64,000 nt of DNA from Alphaproteobacteria bacterium (lineage in GTDB: Bacteria > Pseudomonadota > Alphaproteobacteria > Rhodobacterales > Rhodobacteraceae): positions 186,001 through 250,000 of the forward strand of contig JAUHXK010000004.1 in the NCBI GenBank assembly GCA_030427405.1, in the 5' to 3' direction. The notes under the pieces are model-generated. The model was not told where the DNA came from and did not search any database. It was given only the letters and a program-made list of their open reading frames with translations. Made by a program: the position numbers and the translations under genes. This document shows, in pieces, positions 45,563-54,104 of this stretch. Numbering within the stretch: position 1 is the first letter of the stretch; each line of letters starts with the position of its first letter.

Positions 45563-46867
45563 TTAACGGTAGCCTGCGGCTTCCATGGCGTCGTTGGTCA
45601 GGGCCTGAGCCTTGGCCAGGGCCTCGTCCACGCTTTGCTGACCGGCATATACGGCCGAGAATTCCTGGCTCACCTCGGTGGCGATACCGGCGAATTCGGG
45701 GATGGCCGCAAATTGCACGCCCACATAGGGGACCGGGTCAACAGTCGGGTTCTGCGGGTCAGCCGACAGGATCGAGTCCAATGTCATCTGCGCAAAGGGA
45801 ACCGCCTGGTAGTTCGGGTTTTCGTACAGCGAGGTCCGCGCACCCGGAGGGACGTTGGCCCAGCCTTCGTTCTCGGCAACCAGTTCGATATAGTCTTTCG
45901 AGGTTGCCCATTCGATGAACTGCTTTGCCGCAGCTTCTTTTTGGGTGCCGCCCGGAATGGCCAGGGCCCATGCCCACAACCAGTTCGCGTTCTTGCCTAG
46001 TCCGGTGTTTGGTGCCAGCGCGAAGCCGACCTTGTCAGCGACTTCCGAGTCGTTGGGGTTGGTCACAAAGGATGCGGCGACGGTCGCGTCGATCCACATG
46101 CCGCATTTGCCTTGCTGGAACAGCGACAGGTTTTCGTTGAAGCCGTTGGTCGCGTAACCCGCAGGGCCGGATTCCGACATCATGCCGGCATAGAATTCCA
46201 GCGTGTCTTTCCAGGGCTGGGTGTCGAATTGCGCGTTCCAGTCCTCGTCAAACCAGCGGGCACCGAAAGAGTTGGACATCGCGGTAATGAACGCACCACC
46301 TTCACCCCAACCGGCCTTGCCACGCAGGCAGATGCCGTTGATGTCGTTGTCGCGGTCGGTCATGGCGGCAGCCGCTTCGCGGATGAATTCCCAGGTCGGA
46401 GATGTGGGCATCTCGAGCCCGGCTTTTTCCATCAGGTCGGTGCGGTACATGATCATCGAGCTTTCGCCGTAGAACGGAGCCGCATAAAGCGTGCCGTCAT
46501 GGCTCAGGCCGCCGGCCATCGCGGGCAGGATGTCATCCACATCATATTCCTCGGACAGGTCGTCAAGCGCGACCAGCCAGCCATTTGCGCCCCAGATCGG
46601 CGTTTCATACATGCCGATCGTCATGATGTCGAAAGAACCGCCCTTGGCCGCGATGTCGGTGGTGACACGCTGGCGCAGAACGTTTTCTTCCAGTGTGACC
46701 CACTCGACCGTGTGCCCGGTCTTGTCGGTGAAGTCCTGGGTCAGGCCCTGCATGCGGATCATGTCGCCATTGTTCACAGTCGCGATGACGAGGTTCTCTG
46801 CCAACGCGCCGCCGGCTGTGACAAGCGTCATGGCCGTTGCTGCGCATAGTGCTGATTTGAAAGACAT
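45563..46867 (-). CDS. smoE: sorbitol/mannitol ABC importer substrate-binding protein
   Basis: The 434-residue protein has a signal peptide (TAGGALAE) and the fold of family 1 solute-binding proteins, with GKCGMWIDATVAASFV and WAWALAIPGGTQKEAAAKQFIEW typical of polyol binders. It delivers sorbitol or mannitol to SmoFG in the periplasm. It is the first gene of the operon; a GGAGGA site precedes the ATG. The promoter and a LacI-type operator lie 35-85 bp upstream. Confidence 0.93.
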   Translation of the reverse strand: MSFKSALCAATAMTLVTAGGALAENLVIATVNNGDMIRMQGLTQDFTDKTGHTVEWVTLEENVLRQRVTTDIAAKGGSFDIMTIGMYETPIWGANGWLVALDDLSEEYDVDDILPAMAGGLSHDGTLYAAPFYGESSMIMYRTDLMEKAGLEMPTSPTWEFIREAAAAMTDRDNDINGICLRGKAGWGEGGAFITAMSNSFGARWFDEDWNAQFDTQPWKDTLEFYAGMMSESGPAGYATNGFNENLSLFQQGKCGMWIDATVAASFVTNPNDSEVADKVGFALAPNTGLGKNANWLWAWALAIPGGTQKEAAAKQFIEWATSKDYIELVAENEGWANVPPGARTSLYENPNYQAVPFAQMTLDSILSADPQNPTVDPVPYVGVQFAAIPEFAGIATEVSQEFSAVYAGQQSVDEALAKAQALTNDAMEAAGYR

Positions 46868-46901
46868 CCTGAATTTTCCTCCTCGTTGGATGATGGAAGA
46901 A

Positions 46902-46951
46902 AGCCTAGTCCTTGACGCTACGCGAAGTCAATTAAAAATTAACGCGCGTAA
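46902..46951 (-). promoter_or_regulatory. smoE promoter with LacI-type operator
   Basis: On the minus strand the -35 TTGACT (46926-46931) and -10 TAGGCT (46902-46907) are 18 bp apart. Immediately upstream of the -35 lies an operator candidate at 46934-46951, in plus-strand reading AAAAATTAACGCGCGTAA. It matches the one in the promoter of the adjacent LacI-family gene. Its position upstream of -35 allows either repression or activation. Confidence 0.55.
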
Positions 46952-46983
46952 AGAAAAATCAAAACGGGTGCTTTTTTAAGGGG

Positions 46984-48015
46984 TTAGGCAGAGTCCCGCA
47001 TGATCAGTCGTCCTTCGAACAGCGTTTCCTGGCGCTGAGTCAGGCGCTCTTCGCTTTCCAGCATCCCGAACAAGGTGCCCACGGCACGATTCGCAATTGC
47101 CTCATAGTCCTGGGCGATGGTCGTCAGCGGCGGGCATGTGAAACGCGAGAACGGGTGGTCGTCATGACCGGCAATACGAATGTGGCACCCCGCCCCCTGT
47201 CCAACGCGAAAGCCCAGCCCATAGGCGGCAGACAGCATCCCGATCGCCAGTCGGTCATTGCTGCACAGAACGGTATTGGTGGGGAACGCGTTTTCGGAAA
47301 GGAAGCGCCCGCCTTCATAGCGGCCTATTTCCTCGAAATTCCATCCTTCGCCATCGGCCTGAAAGATGTGCGGCTTTTGCCCGTGCCGTTCCATGCTTTC
47401 GATATAGGCCGTCCTGCGCTTGTTGGCGTTTGGGTTGGTCGGGTATTTCATCTCGAAAAAACAGGGGGGTTCGCCGCTGCGGCACAGATACTCGACCATC
47501 AGGTCGACGCTTTGGGAATTGTTGGTGCCCACGAATGCCTGCCCGATATCGCTCATGTTGGCATCGAACAAAACCAGCGGAAAATCCGCATCAAAGGCTT
47601 TGATCGCCTCGCTTTCCGATAAGCGGCCAAAAGGGGCCAGCAATACTCCGGCGGCCTTGAGCGACCGCAACGAGGCAAGGTTGGTCTTTTCCATATCCGG
47701 TCGCCCGTGCGAGCTCAGCAAAATCGGGCTGTAACCGGAATCAATGCAGGCAAGTTCGACGCGCCGCGCGATTTCCGAGAAAAACGGGTCGGCCAGGTTT
47801 GGCACTACGACGCCAATATTCTTGGTCTTGCGCCGGTTCTGGTTCATCGCGAAAACATTCGGGCTATAGTCGTATTCCTCCAGCGCCGCTTCGATCCTTT
47901 TGCGGGTTGAAGGGCGCACGCTGCCGGGGTCGTTGAAATACTTCGATACCGTTGGCCGGGAAATGCCGCTGACCGCGGCGAATTCTTCCATGTTTCGAAT
48001 TTTGCGAGATGTCAT
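46984..48015 (-). CDS. LacI-family regulator of the sorbitol/mannitol operon
   Basis: The 343-residue regulator has an N-terminal helix-turn-helix with hinge (MEEFAAVSGISRPTVSKYFND, in part, and AALEEYDYSPN) and a C-terminal periplasmic-binding-like domain (from NIGVVVPNLADPFFSEIA) for a sugar effector. It lies upstream of smoE in the same direction. Its own promoter contains a near copy of the smoE operator, suggesting autoregulation. The frame is open 67 codons further upstream, but the ATG at 48015 begins the DNA-binding domain directly. Confidence 0.92.
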   Translation of the reverse strand: MTSRKIRNMEEFAAVSGISRPTVSKYFNDPGSVRPSTRKRIEAALEEYDYSPNVFAMNQNRRKTKNIGVVVPNLADPFFSEIARRVELACIDSGYSPILLSSHGRPDMEKTNLASLRSLKAAGVLLAPFGRLSESEAIKAFDADFPLVLFDANMSDIGQAFVGTNNSQSVDLMVEYLCRSGEPPCFFEMKYPTNPNANKRRTAYIESMERHGQKPHIFQADGEGWNFEEIGRYEGGRFLSENAFPTNTVLCSNDRLAIGMLSAAYGLGFRVGQGAGCHIRIAGHDDHPFSRFTCPPLTTIAQDYEAIANRAVGTLFGMLESEERLTQRQETLFEGRLIMRDSA

Positions 48016-48033
48016 TTTTGTCGTACCGAAGTT

Positions 48034-48062
48034 TAAAAATTGCGCGCGATAACTTTTGTCAA
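48034..48062 (-). promoter_or_regulatory. LacI-gene promoter with overlapping operator
   Basis: On the minus strand, TTGACA (48057-48062) and TTTTTA (48034-48039) are 17 bp apart. The operator candidate at 48035-48052, in plus-strand reading AAAAATTGCGCGCGATAA, fills the spacer and shares the AAAAATT block and the CGCGCG core with the smoE copy. Binding there would block the regulator's own transcription. Confidence 0.55.
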
Positions 48063-48382
48063 AAAAATCTATGTAAATTTTGAGGGATGTCAAGCAAGGA
48101 TCTGCCAGTTCCCCGCATGGCATCTGCAAGCTGATCAGGAATGTGGCAAACGTGGTTGTTGAACCGTTCCAGAACAGGGCGCACTGTATTCGAGCGCTGA
48201 AAGCGCGGCTATACAAGTTGAAAAGCTGTTGATCGATTTGACAAATGAGGCTTACCGGCCTCAGGAAACAAGCCTTGCCAAAAGAATGCGAAAACTGTCG
48301 TCTTTTGCTGCTAGGTCTCAGGTGCCCGGGGCGGCGCGGTTTGAAAACCCTGAGTTTGGATTAAGAGGATTGGAATAGGAAT
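48063..48382. other. intergenic region between the LacI-family gene and pgm
   Basis: No gene is supported in these 320 bp. They include a TTGACA at 48238-48243 that may be the pgm -35 box (no good -10 is visible) and a small TGAGGC/GCCTCA dyad directly after it. The AGGATTGGAATAGGA stretch before the pgm ATG is the likely ribosome site. Confidence 0.5.
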
Positions 48383-50020
48383 ATGGCAACGTCGTACGCG
48401 ACCGTTCAAACCGCACCCATTGACGGGCAGAAACCCGGCACGTCCGGGTTGCGAAAAAAGACCGCGGTTTTTCGCAATCCGGGGTATCTTGAGAACTTTG
48501 TCCAATCGGTGTTTGACGGAACGGGAGGCGCTGAGGGGAAAACCTATGTGATCGGCGGGGACGGGCGGTTTTTCAACGCCGAAGCCGTAGACATCATCAT
48601 TCGCATGGCCGCAGCCAACGGTGCCGCCCGGTTGATCGTCGGGCAGAACGGTCTGTTGTCCACGCCAGCTGTTTCGAACCTGATCCGGAAGTATGGAACC
48701 GATGGCGGCATCATCCTGTCGGCCAGTCACAACCCTGGCGGGGAAACCGGCGATTTCGGGGTCAAGTTCAACGCGCCCAATGGCGGGCCGGCGCCGGAGG
48801 CGATCACCGACCAAATTTACGATCGGACCCAGCGCATCACCGAATACAGCATCGCCGAACAAGTGGCGTGCCCTGTCGGGCAACCCGGTCGTTTCACGGT
48901 TGGCGAGACCCTTGTCGACGTGATCGACCCTGTTGCGGACTACGAAGCACTGATGCAGGAGTTGTTTGATTTCGACGCCATCCGTGCCTTGTTCGCTGGT
49001 GGGTTCCGGATGTGTTTCGACGCCATGCATGCGGTGACCGGGCCTTATGCAAAACGTATCCTCGAAGACACTCTGGGCGCCCCGAAAGGAACGGTGATCA
49101 ATGCCATTCCTTCCCCCGATTTCGGCGGTGGGCACCCGGACCCGAACCCGGTTTGGGCCAGCCAACTGGTTGGTATCATGAACGGTCCCGACGCCCCGGA
49201 TTTCGGGGCCGCCTCCGATGGGGATGGAGATCGCAATATGATCATGGGGCGCGGAACCTTCGTGACACCGTCGGACAGCCTGGCCTTGTTGACCGCCCAT
49301 GCGCATCTGGCCCCGGCCTATGCCGGCAAGCTGGCAGGCGTTGCGCGATCCATGCCAACCAGCCAGGCCGTCGACCTTGTCGCAGAGCGACTGGCCATCC
49401 CGTGCTATGAAACGCCGACCGGCTGGAAATTCTTTGGCAACCTTCTGGACGCAGGCATGGCGACCTTGTGCGGCGAGGAAAGCGCGGGCACCGGTTCGGA
49501 CCATATTCGCGAAAAAGACGGGCTTTGGGCCGTGCTTTTGTGGCTGAACATTCTGGCCCGTGACGGGCGGAATATCGTGCAGCTTCAACAAGATCACTGG
49601 CGCAGTTTCGGGCGCAACTACTATGCGCGCCATGATTACGAGGAGATCCCGACCGAGATTGCCAATGCCCTGATGGACAGTTTGCGCGCAGGTCTGGCCG
49701 GGTTTGCCGGAACCGAAGTGGGATCGTTGCGTGTCGCTGCGGCTGACGAGTTTTCCTATGACGACCCGGTTGACCACAGCCTGACCGAGGGGCAGGGCGT
49801 GTGCATCTCGTTCGACGGCGGCGCGCGGGTGGTCCTGCGCCTGTCAGGAACCGGCACCCAGGGCGCGACGTTGCGAGTTTACCTGGAACGGTACGTCGGG
49901 AAGGACGGTGATCATGGCATGGTTGTTCACGACGCGTTGGAGCCGGTTCTGAGGGCGGCGGACAGCCTGGCCCGGATCAGTGAACGTACCGGGCGCGACA
50001 AGGCGGACGTGATCACATGA
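48383..50020 (+). CDS. pgm: phosphoglucomutase (alpha-D-glucose phosphate-specific)
   Basis: The 545-residue enzyme interconverts glucose-1-phosphate and glucose-6-phosphate. The phosphoserine loop is ILSASHNPGGETGDFGVKFN, the metal loop SDGDGDRNM (in AASDGDGDRN), the sugar loop CGEESAGTGSDH, and the phosphate-binding loop RLSGTGTQGATLR. All four domains are present and the length matches the family. It is divergent from the LacI-type regulator and is followed by a kinase-like gene. Confidence 0.95.
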   Translation: MATSYATVQTAPIDGQKPGTSGLRKKTAVFRNPGYLENFVQSVFDGTGGAEGKTYVIGGDGRFFNAEAVDIIIRMAAANGAARLIVGQNGLLSTPAVSNLIRKYGTDGGIILSASHNPGGETGDFGVKFNAPNGGPAPEAITDQIYDRTQRITEYSIAEQVACPVGQPGRFTVGETLVDVIDPVADYEALMQELFDFDAIRALFAGGFRMCFDAMHAVTGPYAKRILEDTLGAPKGTVINAIPSPDFGGGHPDPNPVWASQLVGIMNGPDAPDFGAASDGDGDRNMIMGRGTFVTPSDSLALLTAHAHLAPAYAGKLAGVARSMPTSQAVDLVAERLAIPCYETPTGWKFFGNLLDAGMATLCGEESAGTGSDHIREKDGLWAVLLWLNILARDGRNIVQLQQDHWRSFGRNYYARHDYEEIPTEIANALMDSLRAGLAGFAGTEVGSLRVAAADEFSYDDPVDHSLTEGQGVCISFDGGARVVLRLSGTGTQGATLRVYLERYVGKDGDHGMVVHDALEPVLRAADSLARISERTGRDKADVIT

Positions 50021-50087
50021 CCCCTGGCAACGATCGCAATCCGGCGCGTCGGGGTCGGTGCCTGGGCTGTTCGACAGGGTCTGCGCC

Positions 50088-50717
50088 ATGAGCGATGTGA
50101 CGACGATTGCGCAAGACATCCTGGAGCAGCTCATGGCAGCGCCAAGGTCGGGCCGTCGCAGGTTGGTTGCCATTGCAGGGCCACCGGCCTCTGGAAAATC
50201 AACCCTGTCAGAGGTCATGGCAAGGCTCATGACCGACGCCGGATACCTGGCGGTCGTCGTGCCGATGGACGGATTTCACCTCGACAATGCGATCCTGACC
50301 CAAAGGGGGGTGTTATCCCGAAAGGGCGCGCCCGAGACTTTTGACCAAGGCGGATTTCAGCGTCTTGTCGCGGCGTTGCCGGGCGGTGAAACGGTGTATT
50401 TCCCGGTTTTTGATCGCGACAGAGATATCGCAATCGCCGGGGGCGGAGTTGTTGCGGACGATTGCGATACCGTGATCGTCGAAGGGAATTACCTGCTTTA
50501 CGATGCGCCGGGTTGGCGTGACCTGTATGGGTTTTGGGACTTCTCGGTGCAATTGGCGGTTCCGGAACCGGTCCTGTTGCAGCGCCTTGTCAGCAGGTGG
50601 CTGGCGCATGGGCTGCCTCCTGAACAGGCAAATGCGCGGGCGCGGGGAAATGACCTGAGCAATGCCCGGCTGGTCTCGGCCAGATCGCTTGCCGCCGACG
50701 TGACAATCGCGGGATGA
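50088..50717 (+). CDS. P-loop nucleoside/sugar kinase family protein (FrcK-like)
   Basis: The 209-residue cytosolic kinase has Walker A IAGPPASGKSTLSE (residues 29-42) and the segments PMDGFHLDNAIL and VIVEGNYLLYDAPGWRDL, typical of the uridine-kinase/pantothenate-kinase-like family that includes the fructose-import kinase FrcK of rhizobia. Because the adjacent polyol operon yields fructose and lacks its usual fructokinase, a fructose kinase role is plausible but not proven. The ATG at 50088 (MSDVTT) is chosen; the frame opens at 50058. Confidence 0.8.
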   Translation: MSDVTTIAQDILEQLMAAPRSGRRRLVAIAGPPASGKSTLSEVMARLMTDAGYLAVVVPMDGFHLDNAILTQRGVLSRKGAPETFDQGGFQRLVAALPGGETVYFPVFDRDRDIAIAGGGVVADDCDTVIVEGNYLLYDAPGWRDLYGFWDFSVQLAVPEPVLLQRLVSRWLAHGLPPEQANARARGNDLSNARLVSARSLAADVTIAG

Positions 50718-50759
50718 TCTGCGGATTTCCCGAGTTTTGGACATGACAGCCGGTCACAC

Positions 50760-51284
50760 ATGATGTTCAGTCCCGTCATGACGCGCCTCAGGAAAATCAC
50801 TGTTAGCGACAAGATGCAGGACGGTTACAGCTATGTGCTGACCGAACCGATGGGCGAGGGGTTCGCCATCGATTTCAAACCCTTCTACACCCCGCGTGAA
50901 ATGCTGGAGATGGGCGTTTTCGAAGGCTGCTATATGACCGATTGCCGGGCGGAATTCCCTGCGGATTGGTTTGAGCGGGCCCGAATCAACCCGCAACCGG
51001 ACGAAAAATTGAACCAATTCGGGGTCAAAAGCCGCCAATCCTTGGCGGTTTGGCGCGAGAAAGGATGGATCTATGGGCCGGATCCGCGCGGGTGGTTTCA
51101 GTGGTATTGCCGCTATTTCATGGGGCGTCGCATTGATGATATCGATCGCAAACAGATAGGCCGATGGAAAGGTTTTGCCCGCCACGCGGGGCAGGTTCGG
51201 GCCAATTGCTATCCGGGCGACGTATTTTGCCGTCCGCGGCAGCGACAGGCGCTGCTGCAATGGTCCTACGACCCGTTTATCTAA
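50760..51284 (+). CDS. conserved protein of unknown function with WYCRYFMGRR motif
   Basis: The product is 174 residues, soluble and rich in aromatic and basic residues. Notable segments are FEGCYMTDCRAEFP, GWIYGPDPRGWFQWYCRYFMGRR and GDVFCRPRQRQALLQW; similar unnamed proteins occur widely in bacteria, as far as I can recall. Several cysteines (CYMTDC, WYCRY, NCYPGDVFCRP) could be structural or metal-binding. In-frame ATGs at 50760, 50763 and 50778 leave the start uncertain, as no clear ribosome site is visible. Confidence 0.75.
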   Translation: MMFSPVMTRLRKITVSDKMQDGYSYVLTEPMGEGFAIDFKPFYTPREMLEMGVFEGCYMTDCRAEFPADWFERARINPQPDEKLNQFGVKSRQSLAVWREKGWIYGPDPRGWFQWYCRYFMGRRIDDIDRKQIGRWKGFARHAGQVRANCYPGDVFCRPRQRQALLQWSYDPFI

Positions 51285-51351
51285 GGCTGCCCGGTCACAA
51301 GAACCCGGCGGGTGTGTTCGGCCCACCGTGCCTGCGCGGTGGGCGATGCGC

Positions 51352-52449
51352 TCAGTTGCCCTGGTTACGGGCTTCCAGCCGTTCAAGATTGACCACCGTT
51401 GACAGCATCAGCCTGTCATGGCTCCAATCGCCGGTTTCGCGGATAGAGGCAGAGCCAAGCGCCAGCACAAAGGCAAAAAGCACCGTCAGCCCAAGAAAGA
51501 CGGTCGTTAGCCGAGCCTGTACGGCGGGGGTATCGGTCAGGGCGAGAACGCGCTGGCGCAGCGCGCGCTTTGCTTTGCCGCCAGAGACCAAGGCGACATT
51601 CAAAACCCGCGGGCTGCCGCGTGACACCGTGCGCGCGCAATAATCCAGCAGGCAGGCGGTATAATCGCGCGCATCAATTCCCTTGCGCGTGATGACCGAC
51701 TGGTCGCAAGCCAGTTCTCGCAGGCGACTGAAGTGGTGTTTCAACACAAGATAGGCTGGATTCCAGAACAGGATCGGGCGCAAAAGTTCGAATCCAAGCT
51801 CCCATTCCACATCGCGCGCGCGCACATGCTCAAGCTCATGAGCAAGGGCAAATCGCAAATCTCTCGGGGTGTTCAGAAGGTGGCTGGGCAGCACGACATG
51901 GCGCCGGCGCAGCCCGCGGACTGCGAAAGGCACGGTAATGCGGTCCGACAGGCGGATGTCGACGCAGGCCGAACGGCGCCAGACAAAACTAGTGCGCACA
52001 GTCTCATGAATTGCCAAGGCGTCGCGTCCCACGCGCAAGGCCAGCCCCGCGCTAATCAGGACTGCAATTGCAATAGTCGCCGTCAATAAAGGGTACTCGC
52101 CCGACAATGCGACCTCGACCCAACGCTGGCGTGTGTTCAGAAGGGCTTCGAACTGGGTTGCCGGCATCGCGATGTCGCCCCGAAGATAGGCCGCAACGGC
52201 GATATCGCCAAAGCCAACAGCCTGTCCGGGCAAGAGCGTACCAGCCAGACCTGCGACCCCAACGGCCAGAAACGGGCTGAGCAGAATGCAGACGCACAAC
52301 GCCTTGAGCGCCCGCAGCTGGACGACATAATTGTGCCTGAGTGCCGTCCGGGACAGTACAAACCTGGCCCCTGACCAGACCAGGGCAGACATGACCAGAA
52401 CCAGATTCAGTTCGATATATGCGTCGAGAACCGGTTTAACCGCTGTCAT
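51352..52449 (-). CDS. M56 family (BlaR1-like) membrane metallopeptidase without sensor domain
   Basis: The 365-residue protein has three N-terminal membrane helices (about 14-32, 48-72, 119-138), the zinc protease motif HELEH at 204-208 with a downstream ELACDQ, and a fourth helix near 309-330. After it only about 35 residues remain. The penicillin-binding sensor domain of BlaR1/MecR1 (about 250 residues) is missing, so it must sense something else or act as an uncoupled protease. It overlaps the BlaI-type repressor gene by 14 bp. Confidence 0.9.
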   Translation of the reverse strand: MTAVKPVLDAYIELNLVLVMSALVWSGARFVLSRTALRHNYVVQLRALKALCVCILLSPFLAVGVAGLAGTLLPGQAVGFGDIAVAAYLRGDIAMPATQFEALLNTRQRWVEVALSGEYPLLTATIAIAVLISAGLALRVGRDALAIHETVRTSFVWRRSACVDIRLSDRITVPFAVRGLRRRHVVLPSHLLNTPRDLRFALAHELEHVRARDVEWELGFELLRPILFWNPAYLVLKHHFSRLRELACDQSVITRKGIDARDYTACLLDYCARTVSRGSPRVLNVALVSGGKAKRALRQRVLALTDTPAVQARLTTVFLGLTVLFAFVLALGSASIRETGDWSHDRLMLSTVVNLERLEARNQGN

Positions 52450-52849
52450 TTTGCAGTCTCCTCTCTACCAGTGCTCGAATTTCCTCCAGGTCGGCTTCGC
52501 TCAGGCCTGCATCGTCGACAAGCCGCGCAACCAAGGTGGCGGGCGTGTCGTCAAACAAGGTGCGAGACAGGTTCTGAAGCGACCGCGCCTGATACCTGTC
52601 TTTTTCCAGAAGCGGCCTATAGATCAGGGACTTGCCGTCTTTGCGGCTTTCCACGAAACCTTTTTCATCGAGAATGCGCAGGATCGTGGCGCCAGATGTA
52701 TAGGCCAGGTTGCGTTCCGGCGGCAGCCGGTCAAGCACATCACGGACCGATCCTTGCCCCAGGCCCCAAAGTTCGTTCATGAACTCCAGTTCAACCTCGG
52801 TCAGCAGGTTTGTCGTCTTTTTCTTTCTCATCGGTCTCGGCGTCGCCAT
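52436..52849 (-). CDS. BlaI/MecI/CopY family transcriptional repressor
   Basis: The 137-residue winged-helix repressor has an N-terminal DNA-binding domain (TEVELEFMNELWGLGQGSV, RDVLDRLPPERNLAYTSGATILRILDEKGFV, in parts) and a C-terminal dimerisation part with LFDDTPATLVARLVDD. In known systems the M56 partner cleaves it to relieve repression. No beta-lactamase or copper gene is adjacent, so its targets are elsewhere or are its own operon. Confidence 0.92.
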   Translation of the reverse strand: MATPRPMRKKKTTNLLTEVELEFMNELWGLGQGSVRDVLDRLPPERNLAYTSGATILRILDEKGFVESRKDGKSLIYRPLLEKDRYQARSLQNLSRTLFDDTPATLVARLVDDAGLSEADLEEIRALVERRLQNDSG

Positions 52850-52896
52850 ATTCAGTAATCCAGCAAGACAAGCATTCTTTCACCGTTTCGCAAAGC

Positions 52897-53298
52897 CTAA
52901 ACTTTCCAGAACACGAAGACGCCCCAGCCAATGGACAGGAACAGCGGCGTCCAGACCGGCTGACCGACCAGCCCAAGCCAGGCCAGAAAGATATAGGCCG
53001 AACCCAGCAGCGTGATGAACAGCCGGTCGCCCAGCGTGGTGGTCAGGCCCAGAACGCCGCGGCGTTCGATCCCGTCGCGGAACTTGAACCCTTCGAGCAC
53101 GCCGATCAGGGCGATGGCTGAAAAGATGCCGACAAACACCGCAAGCGTTGCAGGGGTCCAGGCCATCCAGAAATCGGGCCACAGCGGATCGGTCCAGGAA
53201 AAACCTTTTTCCTCTTGCTGGCCCACGCTGCCCCAACCGGCCTGTTGCGCAAATGCGGCGGAGGGCAGGTAGGGAAGGGAAAGAAGAAGCTTTCGCAT
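52897..53298 (-). CDS. glpU: DUF2160 small membrane protein of the glycerol ABC importer
   Basis: The 133-residue protein has an N-terminal signal-like segment (LPYLPSAAFAQQ), then two membrane helices (TPATLAVFVGIFSAIALIG and LGSAYIFLAWLGLVG) and a C-terminal one. It matches the DUF2160 family that accompanies GlpPQST glycerol importers; its role is unknown. The ATG at 53298 has GAGG upstream; an in-frame GTG lies four codons earlier. It is the last gene of the importer operon. Confidence 0.85.
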   Translation of the reverse strand: MRKLLLSLPYLPSAAFAQQAGWGSVGQQEEKGFSWTDPLWPDFWMAWTPATLAVFVGIFSAIALIGVLEGFKFRDGIERRGVLGLTTTLGDRLFITLLGSAYIFLAWLGLVGQPVWTPLFLSIGWGVFVFWKV

Positions 53299-53306
53299 AT
53301 CGAACC

Positions 53307-54104
53307 TCACACTCGTCCCATCGCGAAACCACGCGCGATGTAGTTGCGGACAAACCAGATGACGATGGCGCCGGGGATGATGGTCAGGGTTCCGGCGGCC
53401 GCCAGCAGGCCCAACTCATATCCCGCGCTGGATGCGGTGCGTGTCATCACGGCAGCAATCGGTTTGGCCTCGACAGCTGTTAGGGTTTTGGCCAGCAGCA
53501 TCTCGACCCATGAGAACATGAAGCAGAAGAAGGCGGCAACGCCGACGCCCGCCTTGATGTTGGGCAAGAAGATCGTCACGAAAAAGCGCGGGAAGGAATA
53601 GCCGTCGACGTAAGCTGTCTCGTCCAGTTCCTTCGGGATGCCCCGCATGAAACCCTCCAAGATCCACACCGCCAGCGGTACGTTGAACAGCGTATGCGCA
53701 AGTGCCACGGCCAAGTAGGTGTCGAACAGGTGGATCGACGAATAGAGCTGAAAGAAGGGCAGTGCGAACACCGCAGCCGGGGCCATCCGGTTGGTCAGCA
53801 GCCAGAAGAACAGTTGTTTGTCACCCAGAAACCGATAACGCGAGAACGCATAGGCTGCGGGCAGCGCGACACAGATCGACAATACCGTGTTGATCGTCAC
53901 ATAAGTGATCGAGTTGATATAGCCCCAATACCACGTCGGATCGGTGAAGATGGTGATGTAATTCTCCAGCGTAAATGTCTGGGGAAACAGAGAAAAGCCC
54001 GACAGGATCTCGTTCGTGGTTTTGAAGGACATCGCCACCAGCCAATAGATCGGCAGCATCAGGAACGCGATATAGAGGATCGGGATGATAGACCGCTTTT
54101 TCAT
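53307..54104 (-). CDS. glpQ: glycerol ABC importer permease 2
   Basis: The 265-residue CUT1-type permease has six helices. The ATPase-contact loop is ELDETAYVDGYSFPRFF and the C-terminal VRNYIARGFAMGRV is family-typical. The frame is open far upstream to 54386, but this part is antisense-like overlap with glpP; the ATG at 54104 overlaps the glpP stop by 4 bp and starts the first helix. Confidence 0.92.
   Translation of the reverse strand: MKKRSIIPILYIAFLMLPIYWLVAMSFKTTNEILSGFSLFPQTFTLENYITIFTDPTWYWGYINSITYVTINTVLSICVALPAAYAFSRYRFLGDKQLFFWLLTNRMAPAAVFALPFFQLYSSIHLFDTYLAVALAHTLFNVPLAVWILEGFMRGIPKELDETAYVDGYSFPRFFVTIFLPNIKAGVGVAAFFCFMFSWVEMLLAKTLTAVEAKPIAAVMTRTASSAGYELGLLAAAGTLTIIPGAIVIWFVRNYIARGFAMGRV

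Noticed and set aside
48311..49777. A 488-codon minus-strand frame opposite pgm
   Set aside because: The pgm active-site loops are all present on the plus strand; the opposite product shows no family.
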